A stretch of DNA of 64,000 bases. Origin: Glycomyces sp040645615. Lineage in GTDB: Bacteria; Actinomycetota; Actinomycetes; Mycobacteriales; Micromonosporaceae. The DNA lies in the NCBI RefSeq assembly GCF_040645615.1, contig NZ_JBEYYO010000008.1, positions 124,001 through 188,000 of the forward strand, written 5' to 3'. The notes under the pieces are model-generated. The model had not been told where the DNA came from. It saw only the letters and a list, made by a program, of their open reading frames with translations, and ran no database searches. Each line of letters starts with the position of its first letter. Position 1 is the first letter of the stretch. The position numbers were made by a program, and so were the translations under genes. Positions 15,797 to 24,289 of this stretch are shown here, piece after piece.

Positions 15797-17089
15797 ATGA
15801 GAAAAATGAAAGCGGTTGCAGCCCTTGGCGCCGCGGCGGCGCTCGGCCTCACCGCGTGCTCGGGCAGCGGCACCCCGCACGAGGCCGCCACCGTCTTCCC
15901 CAGCGACACCAAGGCGGAGATCACCTTCACCTGGTGGGGGAACGACGAACGCGCCGAATGGTTCAACCAGGCGCTCGACCTCTTCAACGAGGAGTACCCG
16001 AACGTCGAGGTGGTGCGCAACTTCAACGCCTGGGGTGACTACTGGACCTCGCGCAACACCGAGGCCGCAGGCCAAGCGCTCCCCGACGTCCTCATGATGG
16101 ACGCCGGCTACCTCGGCGAATACGCCGACAAGGGGCTCTTCCTCGACCTCGGCGCGTACGAGGGCGGGCTGCTGGACACCAGCGGCTACGCCGACACGCT
16201 CCTTGAATCCGGGACGGTGAACGAGCAGCTCGTGGGCGTCCCGATGGGCTACAACGCCTGGTCCATGATGTACAACAAGGACCTGCTCGACGAGCTCGGC
16301 GTCCCCTACCCCACCGATGACATGACCCTCGACGACCTCGAAGCGTACGTCCTCCAGGTCAACGCGGCCGGGGCCACGCACGACCCGAAGATCTACGGCG
16401 CCGCCGACTACACCGGCGGGCTCCCCGGATTCATCTACGACCGCATGCAGCACGGCGAGCCGGTGTTCACCGACGAGGGCGGGGCCGCGTTCGACAAGGG
16501 CGACGTCACCGACTACCTCGACTCCGTGGCCGACCTGCGCGACGCAGGCGACTTCTACCCCGTCGAGCGCTCGGTCGCCCTCGACCCGCTCGGCGGCTTC
16601 CTCGGCGGCGAGGCCGCCCTGTGGTTCAACTTCTCCACCACCGTGGCCCAGGCGATGAGCGACATCGGCACCGAGAACATCGGCATGGTCCAGGCCCCCA
16701 CCGAGAACGGCCAGCACGTCCTCGCCGACCACCCGAGCATGCTGCTGAGCGTCGCGGCCAACTCCGACGAACCGGACGCCGCCGCAGTGCTGGTCGACTT
16801 CCTCGCCAACTCCCCCGAGGTCAAGGCCATCTTCGGCGCCTCGCTCGGCGCTCCCCCGACCGAAGAGGGCCGCGCGGCCGTCGAGCAGTCCTCCTCGGAC
16901 CTCATCGACTTCACCTACCTCGACTCGATCGCCGACGAGATCACCGAGCCCTACCCGCTCCTGCCGTCCGGGTACGGCTCCATCGAGGCCAAGTGGGGCG
17001 ACCTCCACGAGCAACTGCTCTACGGCGACATCACCACCGAGCAGTTCGCCGACGAGCTGTTCTCCGAGATGGACATGCTGCTCGGATGA
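15797..17089 (+). CDS. Sugar ABC transporter substrate-binding lipoprotein (family 1)
   Basis: 430 aa. ATG 15797 follows AGGAGGA at ideal spacing. The signal peptide ends in lipobox LTAC (Cys21). The mature part has the family-1 sugar-binding profile: ITFTWWGNDERAEWFNQALDLF, LPDVLMMDAGYLGEYADKG and a GYNAWSMMYNKDLLDELG motif. First gene of an operon with two permeases and a YesL-like protein, under LacI-type operators. It would bind an oligosaccharide outside the membrane and deliver it to the permeases; identity of the sugar is linked to the GH2 enzyme upstream. Confidence 0.95.
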   Translation: MRKMKAVAALGAAAALGLTACSGSGTPHEAATVFPSDTKAEITFTWWGNDERAEWFNQALDLFNEEYPNVEVVRNFNAWGDYWTSRNTEAAGQALPDVLMMDAGYLGEYADKGLFLDLGAYEGGLLDTSGYADTLLESGTVNEQLVGVPMGYNAWSMMYNKDLLDELGVPYPTDDMTLDDLEAYVLQVNAAGATHDPKIYGAADYTGGLPGFIYDRMQHGEPVFTDEGGAAFDKGDVTDYLDSVADLRDAGDFYPVERSVALDPLGGFLGGEAALWFNFSTTVAQAMSDIGTENIGMVQAPTENGQHVLADHPSMLLSVAANSDEPDAAAVLVDFLANSPEVKAIFGASLGAPPTEEGRAAVEQSSSDLIDFTYLDSIADEITEPYPLLPSGYGSIEAKWGDLHEQLLYGDITTEQFADELFSEMDMLLG

Positions 17090-18021
17090 CGACCCTCCGC
17101 GACCCCGGCGCCCCAGCGCGGCGCCGCAGGCGATCCCGCGCCGACGGCGCCGGGTACGCGTTCCTGTCCCCCTGGCTCCTGGGGTTCTTCGGCCTCACCG
17201 CCGGACCCATGATCGCGTCGCTGTACCTCTCGTTCACCGACTACAACCTGTTCACGCCCCCGACCTTCGTCGGGATCGAGAACTACACGCGGCTGCTGTC
17301 GGACACGAACTTCCACCAGGCCGCCAAGGTCACCGCCCTGTACGTGGTCTTCGGGACCCCGATCAAACTGGCCGCGGCGCTGGCGGTGGCGATGCTGCTG
17401 CACAACTCCCGCCGCGGCCAGGGGTTCTACCGCTCGGCGTACTACATGCCCTCGCTCATCGGCGGCAGCGTCTCCATCGCGATCGTGTGGAAGGCGATGT
17501 TCATCGACGACGGCATCGTGGCCCAGATCGGCGAGGTCTTCGGCGGGACACCGGCTTCCGACGGCGGCTGGGTCGGCGACCCCGGACGCACGCTGCCGAT
17601 GCTGATCCTGCTCACCGTGTGGCAGTTCGGCGCCCCGATGGTGATCTTCCTGGCCGGGCTCAAACAGGTCCCCACGGAGCTGTACGAGGCGGCCGAAGTG
17701 GACGGCGCCGGACCGGTGCGCCGGTTCTGGAACGTGACGCTGCCGCTGCTCTCGCCGGTGCTGTTCTTCAACCTGCTGCTGGAGACGATCCACGCGTTCC
17801 AGATCTTCAACTCCGCGTTCATCATCTCCAACGGCTCGGGCGGCCCCGCCCAGTCGACCCTGTTCTACACGCTGTACCTGTACTTCCGCGGCTTCCGCGA
17901 CTTCCAGATGGGGTACGCCTCGGCGATGGCCTGGGTGCTGGTGATCGTGGTCGGGCTGATCAGCCTCCTGTTGTTCCGCAGCTCGAAATCGTGGGTGCAC
18001 TACTCGGGAGACGAACGATGA
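17086..18021 (+). CDS. Sugar ABC transporter permease (MalF-like)
   Basis: 311 aa, six membrane segments. It starts ATG 17086 (ATGA overlap with the binding protein). The inner-membrane-component EAA loop is ELYEAAEVDGAGPVRRFWNVTLPLL (about 200-225), which contacts the ATPase. The N-terminus SPWLLGFFGLTAGPMIASLYLSFTDYN is typical of family-1 MalF homologues. It forms a heterodimer with the next gene product. No ATPase gene is in the operon, so a shared MsiK-type ATPase from elsewhere is expected. Confidence 0.95.
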   Translation: MTTLRDPGAPARRRRRSRADGAGYAFLSPWLLGFFGLTAGPMIASLYLSFTDYNLFTPPTFVGIENYTRLLSDTNFHQAAKVTALYVVFGTPIKLAAALAVAMLLHNSRRGQGFYRSAYYMPSLIGGSVSIAIVWKAMFIDDGIVAQIGEVFGGTPASDGGWVGDPGRTLPMLILLTVWQFGAPMVIFLAGLKQVPTELYEAAEVDGAGPVRRFWNVTLPLLSPVLFFNLLLETIHAFQIFNSAFIISNGSGGPAQSTLFYTLYLYFRGFRDFQMGYASAMAWVLVIVVGLISLLLFRSSKSWVHYSGDER

Positions 18022-18917
18022 ACCTCACGCAGGCCGCGCCGCGCGCCGAGCAGTCCGCCAGGCTCAGGCGGCGGGCCCGCGGCCGCCGCACCGGCGGCTC
18101 GATCCTGTTCCACGCCTTCTCGCTCGCGGTGCTCGTGGTCATCCTCTACCCCGCGGTGTGGATGCTCATGAGCTCCTTCAAACCCAGCAACGAGATCATC
18201 GGATCGGTCAGCCTCGTGCCGACCGACGGGGGCTTCCAGAACTACGCCAAGGCCCTCCAGGGCATCGGCGGGGTTCCCTTCTGGACGTTCGTGGCGAACT
18301 CGCTGATCCTGGCCGTCGGCTCGGTCGTCGGGATCCTGCTGTCGTGCTCGTTCGCGGCCTACGCGTTCGCGCGCGTCAGGTTCCGCGGGCGGAGCGTGTT
18401 CTTCGTGTGCATGATCGCCACGATGCTCCTGCCCTTCCACGTGGTGATCATCCCGCAGTACATCGTGTTCAACGAGCTGGGCATGATCAACACCTACTGG
18501 CCGCTGCTGCTGGGCAAGTTCCTGGCCACGGACGCGTTCTTCGTGTTCTTGATGATCCAGTTCATCCGCGGCCTGCCGCGCGAACTGGACGAGGCCGCGG
18601 TCATCGACGGGGCCGGGCACCCGCGGATCTTCTTCTCGATCATCCTGCCGCTGATGAAACCGGCGCTGGTCACGAGCGCGATCTTCGCGTTCATCTGGTC
18701 GTGGAACGACTTCTTCGGACCGCTGCTGTATCTGAAGGAACCGGGCATGTACACCATGCCGCTGGCGCTGCGGCTGTACGTGGACCAGACCTCGACCAGC
18801 GACTACGGCGCGCAGATGGCCATGGCGATCCTCGCGCTGCTGCCGGTCCTGCTGTTCTTCTTCGCGTTCCAGCGACAGCTCGTCGGCGGCGTGGCGACCC
18901 AGGGGCTCAAGGGATGA
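18018..18917 (+). CDS. Sugar ABC transporter permease (MalG-like)
   Basis: 299 aa, six membrane segments, ATG 18018 overlapping the upstream stop. The EAA loop reads ELDEAAVIDGAGHPRIFFSIILPLM (about 195-219). The N-terminal YPAVWMLMSSFKPSNEI and the final AFQRQLVGGVATQGLKG are diagnostic of MalG/CUT1 permeases, the latter being the tail that reaches the ATPase. Partner of the preceding permease. Confidence 0.95.
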   Translation: MNLTQAAPRAEQSARLRRRARGRRTGGSILFHAFSLAVLVVILYPAVWMLMSSFKPSNEIIGSVSLVPTDGGFQNYAKALQGIGGVPFWTFVANSLILAVGSVVGILLSCSFAAYAFARVRFRGRSVFFVCMIATMLLPFHVVIIPQYIVFNELGMINTYWPLLLGKFLATDAFFVFLMIQFIRGLPRELDEAAVIDGAGHPRIFFSIILPLMKPALVTSAIFAFIWSWNDFFGPLLYLKEPGMYTMPLALRLYVDQTSTSDYGAQMAMAILALLPVLLFFFAFQRQLVGGVATQGLKG

Positions 18918-19546
18918 CCTCGCACGCAAGGGAAGCCGAAGCGGAGGAGCGGCGCGAGACCGCCGGGGCCGAGCGCCTCCTCCGCTTCGGCGGCGGGTCC
19001 GTGGGCCTGTTCGGCGAGATGATCGTGGTCGGCCTCGTGGTCACCGCGCTGGCGCTGCCGCTGGTGAGCGCCCTTCCGGCGCTCGCGGCCGGGGCGAGGC
19101 ACCTCGACCGGCACCACACCGACCACGGCGACGGGCTCGCCGAGCTGTTCGGCGCCTCTTGGAAGGCGCTGCGCGGCGGCTGGGTCGCAGGGGTCGCGAC
19201 CGCGATCGTGGTGGGCCTGTTGGGGATCAACGTGGCGCTCGGCGTGCAGGGCCTCGTCCCGGGCGGCACTGCGCTGGCGGTGGTCAGCGGGCTGCTCGGC
19301 GCGGTGGTCGTGCTGGTCGCGGTGCGGGCCGCGTCGCTGTGGGAGCCGGACTCGGACTGGCGGGAGCTCTTCGGTGAAGGCGCGACCCTGACCTGGGCCG
19401 ATCCGGTCGGGACGGTGTACCTCGTCGTGGGGCTCGGCGTGGCCGGGGTGGTGGCGTGGATGTTCCTGCCGCTCATCGTGATCACCCCGGGCATGGTCGC
19501 GATCGCGATGCTCGCGGCGCGCAAGCGGGCCAACGCGCCGATCTGA
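18914..19546 (+). CDS. YesL-like (DUF624-type) membrane protein
   Basis: 210 aa, four to five hydrophobic segments. Start ATG 18914, ATGA overlap with the permease. The opening LLRFGGGSVGLFGEMIVVGLVV and the LVSALPALAAGARHLDRH segment resemble YesL/DUF624 proteins, which in Bacillus and actinobacteria sit at the end of oligosaccharide ABC operons. Molecular role unknown. The location suggests a helper of uptake or a membrane sensor. Confidence 0.72.
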   Translation: MTSHAREAEAEERRETAGAERLLRFGGGSVGLFGEMIVVGLVVTALALPLVSALPALAAGARHLDRHHTDHGDGLAELFGASWKALRGGWVAGVATAIVVGLLGINVALGVQGLVPGGTALAVVSGLLGAVVVLVAVRAASLWEPDSDWRELFGEGATLTWADPVGTVYLVVGLGVAGVVAWMFLPLIVITPGMVAIAMLAARKRANAPI

Positions 19547-19607
19547 CCGTTTCATCTTCTGGACGGACTCACCGCCGGGGTCCCGTTTGCCCATAAAATC
19601 GACACAT

Positions 19608-19626
19608 GCATATCTGCTTATTATGC
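19608..19626. promoter_or_regulatory. Inverted repeat in the ycnI leader
   Basis: GCATA and TATGC separated by 9 bp, in an A/T-rich stretch with CATAAAAT just upstream, 59 bp before the ycnI start. A second palindrome with core CACCGGTG lies at 19643-19650, flanked by GGC/GCC. Either could be a regulator site for the copper operon. Neither matches a CsoR consensus I can recall. Confidence 0.3.
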
Positions 19627-19684
19627 GACATCCGGGCGGCATCACCGGTGTCGCCTTCCCCGGCAACAGAAAGCAGTACCCACG

Positions 19685-20371
19685 ATGCAATCCCTCCTCA
19701 CCCGCACCGCCGTCGTCGGCGCCACCGCGGCGCTGGCCGTCCTGGTGACCGCGACCCCGGCCGCCGCGCACGTCACCATCTCCGCGACAGACACCGTCGC
19801 GGGCGCGTACACCCTGCTCACCGTCTCCGTGCCGCACGGCTGCGAGGGCGAAGCGACCACTGCGATCGCCATCCAGATCCCCGAACCGCTCAACGCCGTG
19901 ACCCCCAGCGCCAACCCGGGCTGGGACGTCGAGAAGGTCATGGTCGACCTGCCCGAACCGATCGCCGACAGCCACGGCAACGAGATCACCGAACGCGTCG
20001 ACCAGGTCGTCTACACCGCGAAGACCCCGCTGCCCGACGGCATCCGGGACGCCTTCGAGCTGTCGCTGCGCCTCCCGGAAGAGACCGCGGGGCAGACGCT
20101 GTACTTCCCGGTGGTCCAGACCTGCACCGGCAGCGACCATCCCTGGATCGAGATCCCTGCCGAAGGCCAGAACCCCGACGAGATCGAGTCCCCGGCACCC
20201 TCGATCACCGTCGCGGCGGACGCGGAGGACGCGGCCGCCGAACCGGCCGCGGTCGTCGAATCGTCCGAAGAGGACGGAAGTGGCTTCATCGCGTACCTGG
20301 CCCTCGGCGTGGCCGTCGTGGGGACCGCGCTCGCGGCCTTCGCGCTCGTGCGAGGGCGGCGGCAGGCGTGA
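19685..20371 (+). CDS. ycnI: YcnI-family (DUF1775) copper-binding protein
   Basis: 228 aa. Signal peptide with cleavage near ATPAAAHVTIS, so His29 becomes the mature N-terminus, matching the N-terminal Cu(II)-histidine brace of YcnI. The domain continues with VSVPHGCEGEATTAIAIQIP and a Trp in SANPGWDVEKV (the family monohistidine/Trp site). A C-terminal membrane helix (about 203-222) anchors it outside the cell. It is coupled to the CopC-CopD fusion by a GTGA overlap, the usual ycnI-copCD arrangement. Likely a copper metallochaperone. Confidence 0.93.
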   Translation: MQSLLTRTAVVGATAALAVLVTATPAAAHVTISATDTVAGAYTLLTVSVPHGCEGEATTAIAIQIPEPLNAVTPSANPGWDVEKVMVDLPEPIADSHGNEITERVDQVVYTAKTPLPDGIRDAFELSLRLPEETAGQTLYFPVVQTCTGSDHPWIEIPAEGQNPDEIESPAPSITVAADAEDAAAEPAAVVESSEEDGSGFIAYLALGVAVVGTALAAFALVRGRRQA

Positions 20372-22029
20372 ACGCCGCCCGCTCCCGCACGCCGGGGCGG
20401 GCGGTCCTGCTCGCCCTGGCGGCCCTCGTCTTCGCGCTCGCGCCCGCCGCGCCCGCGAACGCGCACGCCGCACTCGTCTCGACCACGCCTGAGAGCCAGG
20501 CGGTGCTCGACACCGCGCCTGAGGAAATGATCCTCAGCTTCAACGAGCAGGTGCAGCCGGTCCCCGAGGGGACGCGCCTCATCGACGGCGACGGCGGCGA
20601 GCAGGTCCTCGCCGCGACCTCCAGCGATCTCGACGTCGTGATCGACCTGCCCGACCTCGCCGATGGGGCGTACTACGTCAATTGGCGGGTGATCTCGGCC
20701 GACGCGCACCCGATCTCCGGCGTGCTGGCGTTCACCGTGGGCACCGGGGCCGCTCCCCCGCCGCCGAGCGACACCGCTCCGGCCGAGACCGAGCGGCCGT
20801 GGGAGGTGCAGGCAGCGACCGTGGCGTACTACTTCGGGCTGCTCGCCTTCGCCGGTTACGCGTTGTTCCGCAACGCGATCGCACGCGACTTGGCGCCCGC
20901 GCGGCCCAGGCACCGGCTGCTGCGCGTCAGCGGCCTGGTCGCGATCTTGGCCGCGGCCCTGTCGATCCCATTGGGGGCATTGGAACTAGCCGGGCGGTCG
21001 GTTGGATCCATATTGGATTTCGAGGCGTGGACGGGAACCGTGCCGAACGGGGCGATCCCGCAGCTCGTGGTCACCGCGGTCGGCATCGGGGTGGCCTATG
21101 TCGGTGCGGTCCAACGGGTCGGGTCGGTGGCGGTGCTCGGGGCAGCGGCGGCCGTGGTGGCCCCGGTGTTCCTCGGGCACTCGCGGGGCACGGACCCGCG
21201 CTGGCTCATGCTCGCCGCCGACACGGTCCATCTGGCGACCGCCGCGATCTGGGTCGGCGGCCTGGTCGGGATCAGCGTGCTCCTGGTGCTACTGCACCGT
21301 GGCCGAGGCAGGCCGAGGGACGCGGCGACCGTGGTCGCGCGGTTCTCCGTCTGGGCCGGGTACAGCGTGCTCTTCCTGGGCGCGAGCGGCCTCGCGATGG
21401 CTTGGGCGGTGCACCGGAGCTGGACGAGCCTGTTCGAATCCGAGCACGGGAAGGTGCTGCTGGTCAAGCTCGGGCTGGTCACGTGCGCGCTGGCGCTGGC
21501 CGGATGGAACCGGTACCGGCTGGTGCCGCTGATCCGTAGAGCCGATGCGCGGACGGGGCTGACGCGGTTGCGGCGCGTGGTACGGGTCGAGGCCGTGGTG
21601 CTCACGGTGATCGTGGCGTTCACCGGATTCCTGGTGCACCTGCCGCCGGGAGCAGAGCCGAAACCGCCGCCACCGGCAGCGCCCGAGCTGAGCGAGCCGG
21701 TGACGACACCGGTCACGCTGACGGTGCCGCTCGGCGACGGCGAGGCGGTGCTACAGGGGACGGTGGGCGGGGTCGGCGAACACACGTTCGCGATCACGCT
21801 GACAGACGCCGAAGGGGTCGCGCTGGAGCCGCTGGAAGAGCCGGTGGTGACCGCGTCGCTGCCTGAGCGGGACTTCGGTCCGGTCGAGGCGCAGATGCAC
21901 GAGTTCGGCACCGGCCAGTTCCACAGCATCCTGGACCTGCCGCTCACCGGCGCTTGGCAGCTGACGATGCAGGTGCGAGTCTCCGAGTTCGATTCGCACA
22001 CTGCGACATTCGAGGTAACGGTGACTTGA
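20368..22029 (+). CDS. CopC-CopD fusion, copper transport protein (YcnJ-like)
   Basis: 553 aa from GTG 20368. The signal peptide ends ANAHAALVSTTP, placing a copper-ligand His at the mature N-terminus of a CopC beta-barrel (about 33-128, second site SADAHPISG). Eight or so membrane helices of CopD follow (about 150-430), including HLATAAIWVGGLVG and EHGKVLLVKLGLV. A C-terminal extracellular beta domain (about 450-553) is also present, as in YcnJ-type proteins. It would bring copper across the membrane, possibly for cuproenzyme assembly. No CsoR or CopY gene lies alongside. Confidence 0.93.
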   Translation: MNAARSRTPGRAVLLALAALVFALAPAAPANAHAALVSTTPESQAVLDTAPEEMILSFNEQVQPVPEGTRLIDGDGGEQVLAATSSDLDVVIDLPDLADGAYYVNWRVISADAHPISGVLAFTVGTGAAPPPPSDTAPAETERPWEVQAATVAYYFGLLAFAGYALFRNAIARDLAPARPRHRLLRVSGLVAILAAALSIPLGALELAGRSVGSILDFEAWTGTVPNGAIPQLVVTAVGIGVAYVGAVQRVGSVAVLGAAAAVVAPVFLGHSRGTDPRWLMLAADTVHLATAAIWVGGLVGISVLLVLLHRGRGRPRDAATVVARFSVWAGYSVLFLGASGLAMAWAVHRSWTSLFESEHGKVLLVKLGLVTCALALAGWNRYRLVPLIRRADARTGLTRLRRVVRVEAVVLTVIVAFTGFLVHLPPGAEPKPPPPAAPELSEPVTTPVTLTVPLGDGEAVLQGTVGGVGEHTFAITLTDAEGVALEPLEEPVVTASLPERDFGPVEAQMHEFGTGQFHSILDLPLTGAWQLTMQVRVSEFDSHTATFEVTVT

Positions 22030-22063
22030 GCGCGGTCGTGCGCTCGGCCCGTCTCGGTGGGCC
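22028..22063. terminator. Tandem hairpins between convergent genes
   Basis: GAGCGC (22028-22033) pairs with GCGCTC (22040-22045), and GGCCC (22046-22050) pairs with GGGCC (22059-22063). The hairpins sit exactly between the copper operon stop and the stop of the convergent gene, so they probably act as a two-way terminator without a U-run. Confidence 0.5.
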
Positions 22064-22065
22064 GA

Positions 22066-22527
22066 TCATGCCGCGCACCACTCCGCGTCGAGGTCGAGAC
22101 AGGCGATCCGGATAGTGCCCAAGACGAACCGAATCTCGTGGGAGCATTGCGATCCCGCCGGGAGAATCTCGTCAAGGAGCACATACCGCAGCCCTCGATA
22201 CAGAGCTCCGATCTCGGCTTCACTGTCGAGCAGCACCGAGAACTCGGTGACACCTTCATAGTGGATCACCAAGCGCGGCGTGCCTTCCTCGCCCGGCCCA
22301 CGGAACACCACGCGGGCGCCGATACCGCCGTCACCGGGCTCAAGCACCACGGAGTCGAGGTACAGCGACTTCATGCAGCGGTCGCCGAACTTGTAATGCC
22401 CTGGGTCCCTCGCGAATGCGGCAGCGCCTTCGGGAAGCTCGTCGCCGCTCTGTTCAAGCCATTCCAGGTACGGCGTGGGGTCCAGCGCGGAACCGAACTC
22501 GGTTTCCTGGATGTCTACGAATCGCAT
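22066..22527 (-). CDS. Hypothetical protein, acidic, 153 aa
   Basis: ATG 22527 was chosen because AAGGA lies 5 nt upstream; a frame extending to 22578 lacks a site. The protein is soluble and acidic: it begins MRFVDIQETEFGSALDPTPY, with KFGDRCMKSLYLDSVV in the middle, strand-rich ARVVFRGPGEEGTPRLVIHYEGVTEFSV, and a Cys-containing end. The alternation of short strands recalls the small immunity or hypothetical proteins scattered in actinobacterial genomes, but I recognise no family and no partner toxin is adjacent. Confidence 0.7.
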   Translation of the reverse strand: MRFVDIQETEFGSALDPTPYLEWLEQSGDELPEGAAAFARDPGHYKFGDRCMKSLYLDSVVLEPGDGGIGARVVFRGPGEEGTPRLVIHYEGVTEFSVLLDSEAEIGALYRGLRYVLLDEILPAGSQCSHEIRFVLGTIRIACLDLDAEWCAA

Positions 22528-23191
22528 TGGTCCTTCTGAGGGTTTGACGGGTGCGGGTTCATTGTGAGCCAAAGTCAAAGGCGGCGGCGACGGCGGGGTG
22601 GGCGGTCGGGCGGGGTCGGTTGGCGGGGGTTTGGTTCGAATGTGGTTGGGACGCTTGGGATGTGAGGTTGAACGTGAGGATTCTCTAGTCTTATGGGTGA
22701 TGACGGCCCGGGTGGTGCGGTGGATAATTGAGGGTACGTACAGGGTTACGGATTCAGTGCAAGCGAACGAGATGTGTTCAATTTAAAGCAGACTACGACA
22801 GCCTCTGGCCGCTCGTACCGCCCACTGATGTTGAGACCAGTATCCCCATTGGAAGGGGAACGTCCGTCTCCGCTTGGACCCTGGGCTGGTACCACCGTCA
22901 TCGATGCCTACGGGTATGTGACGACAGAGCGAGACGACTTGGTGGGTCTCGCCGGCCAGTGCAGGCATAGTTCCGTAGCAAGACTCTCGATACGTACGCC
23001 CGCCACCGAACCGTGCAGGACGCGAGAAAGGAGTGCAGACACAAGCGACCAGGAGCGAGTGCTCCCTGGTGGGGACACCCCAGATTGGACAGACTGGGCG
23101 CGTGCCCGCTACGCAGGCTACAGGTACAGAAGTGTCGCCAGGCGCTGGAAGGCGCTGGCGGTCAGTAGTGACGGAAGGAGGTGTATCGGCC
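22528..23191. other. Long non-coding spacer with reduced GC
   Basis: 664 bp with no gene I can support. GC is clearly lower than the surroundings, especially 22640-22830. Small features: an 8-bp direct repeat GGCGCTGG in the stretch 23140-23160, a short TGGGG/CCCCA hairpin near 23070-23085, and the AAGGAGG ribosome site (23174-23180) of the next gene. It likely contains that gene's promoter and a long leader. No tRNA or known riboswitch was recognised. Confidence 0.5.
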
Positions 23192-23614
23192 ATGACGACT
23201 ACAACCGTGTCTTCAGTATCGGCGGCACACACCGCGACCACGATCGTGCCCTCACACGCACACCGACCGGGCTACACCGACCACGTGAACGCCACAGCGA
23301 ACAGCGACACCACCGGCACCGCCACGAGGCTCCAAAGCACTCGGGGCACATCAGCACGCCCCGCGCACGGCCGCATCGAAACGGAAGACCGCAACCTCAC
23401 CGCCCGCCCGAACCTCGGCCCGAACCGCCCCGGCCACGACCGCGCCGCCGCAGCACCCACGCACCCCGCAGTCGCCGCCCGCCCGAACCTCAACCCGAAC
23501 CGACCGGGCCCCGACCACCCCACGGCGACACCCGATCACCCCGCAATCGCCGCCCGCCCGAACCCCGGGCCGAACCGGCCAGGCAGCGCTGTCCCTGCCG
23601 GAACTCTTGCCTAA
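23192..23614 (+). CDS. Small Pro/Asn/Arg-rich protein with three 25-residue tandem repeats
   Basis: 140 aa. ATG 23192 has a consensus AAGGAGG at ideal distance, and codon third positions are GC-rich across the repeats, so it is probably translated. The first 70 residues are Thr/Ser/His-rich without a clear fold. Three copies of ARPN-x2-PNRPG then begin at residues 71, 96 and 121, an exact 25-residue (75-bp) period; linkers vary (GHDRAAAAPTHPAVA versus PDHPTATPDHPAIA). No signal peptide or membrane helix. Possibilities are an intrinsically disordered protein or a multi-core peptide precursor. No maturation enzymes are adjacent, so I assign no function. Its stop overlaps the convergent reductase stop by 4 nt. 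Confidence 0.6.
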   Translation: MTTTTVSSVSAAHTATTIVPSHAHRPGYTDHVNATANSDTTGTATRLQSTRGTSARPAHGRIETEDRNLTARPNLGPNRPGHDRAAAAPTHPAVAARPNLNPNRPGPDHPTATPDHPAIAARPNPGPNRPGSAVPAGTLA

Positions 23615-24252
23615 CGGGCGAACGTCACGTGAACCACCCCGCTCGGCGCAGCCTCGGTGGTGACCTTGTAACCGCGCTCGAACTCGCGCAGGTCGGCCCA
23701 CAGGTTCTGGCCGCGGCCGAGCAGGATCGGGACGACGGCCACGTGGAGGCGGTCGACCAGGCCCGCGGCGAGATACGAGCGCACCAGGCTGACACCGCCG
23801 CCGACACGCACGTCAAGGTCCCCGGCGTCCTCCTTGGCGCGTTCAAGCGCGTCCTCAATGGAGGATTGCACGAAGTGGAAGGTGGTGCCGCCCTCCATCT
23901 TCAGAGTCGGACGGTCCTCGTGGGTGAGCACGTACACCGGGAAGCCGAAGGGCGGGGTGTCGCCCCACCAGCCCTGCCAGTCCGGGTCGTTCGGGTGGTC
24001 GTGCAGACCGAACATGCCCGCGCCCATGACCTCCGCACCGACGTTCTCGAAGTACTCCGCCGCGTAGTCGTTGTCAAGCCCGGTGGTGCCTTTACCGGTC
24101 TGTCCGAGCACGCGTTCGCGGAACGTCCGGGTCCCCACATACGTTGCGGTGAGCCGGTTCCAGTCCTGGCCTATCGGGTCCTCAGGCGTCTGGTCGGTGG
24201 TGGTGGCGTAACCGTCGAGGGAGATGTTGAGATCGACTCGTACCTTGCCCAT
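23611..24252 (-). CDS. Dihydrofolate reductase/RibD C-terminal-domain family protein
   Basis: 213 aa. Start ATG 24252 with AAGGAG 7 nt upstream. It opens MGKVRVDLNISLDGYAT, the YwjB/RibD_C N-terminus, contains PVYVLTHEDRPTL and ends with VGGGVSLVRSYLAAGLVDRLHVAVVPILLGRG, the NADPH-binding signature of this family. Known relatives are NADPH-dependent reductases of uncertain substrate, often stand-alone. It lies downstream of the XRE regulator, with 37 bp between, and could be co-transcribed. Confidence 0.92.
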   Translation of the reverse strand: MGKVRVDLNISLDGYATTTDQTPEDPIGQDWNRLTATYVGTRTFRERVLGQTGKGTTGLDNDYAAEYFENVGAEVMGAGMFGLHDHPNDPDWQGWWGDTPPFGFPVYVLTHEDRPTLKMEGGTTFHFVQSSIEDALERAKEDAGDLDVRVGGGVSLVRSYLAAGLVDRLHVAVVPILLGRGQNLWADLREFERGYKVTTEAAPSGVVHVTFAR

Positions 24253-24289
24253 GTCTCGCTCCTTATGCGTAGGTGTGCCCGACATACTC

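Noticed and set aside
22528..23191. Riboswitch (c-di-AMP or cobalamin type) in the low-GC leader
   Set aside because: None of the conserved core sequences I know for these classes could be found, so I report only an unassigned leader.
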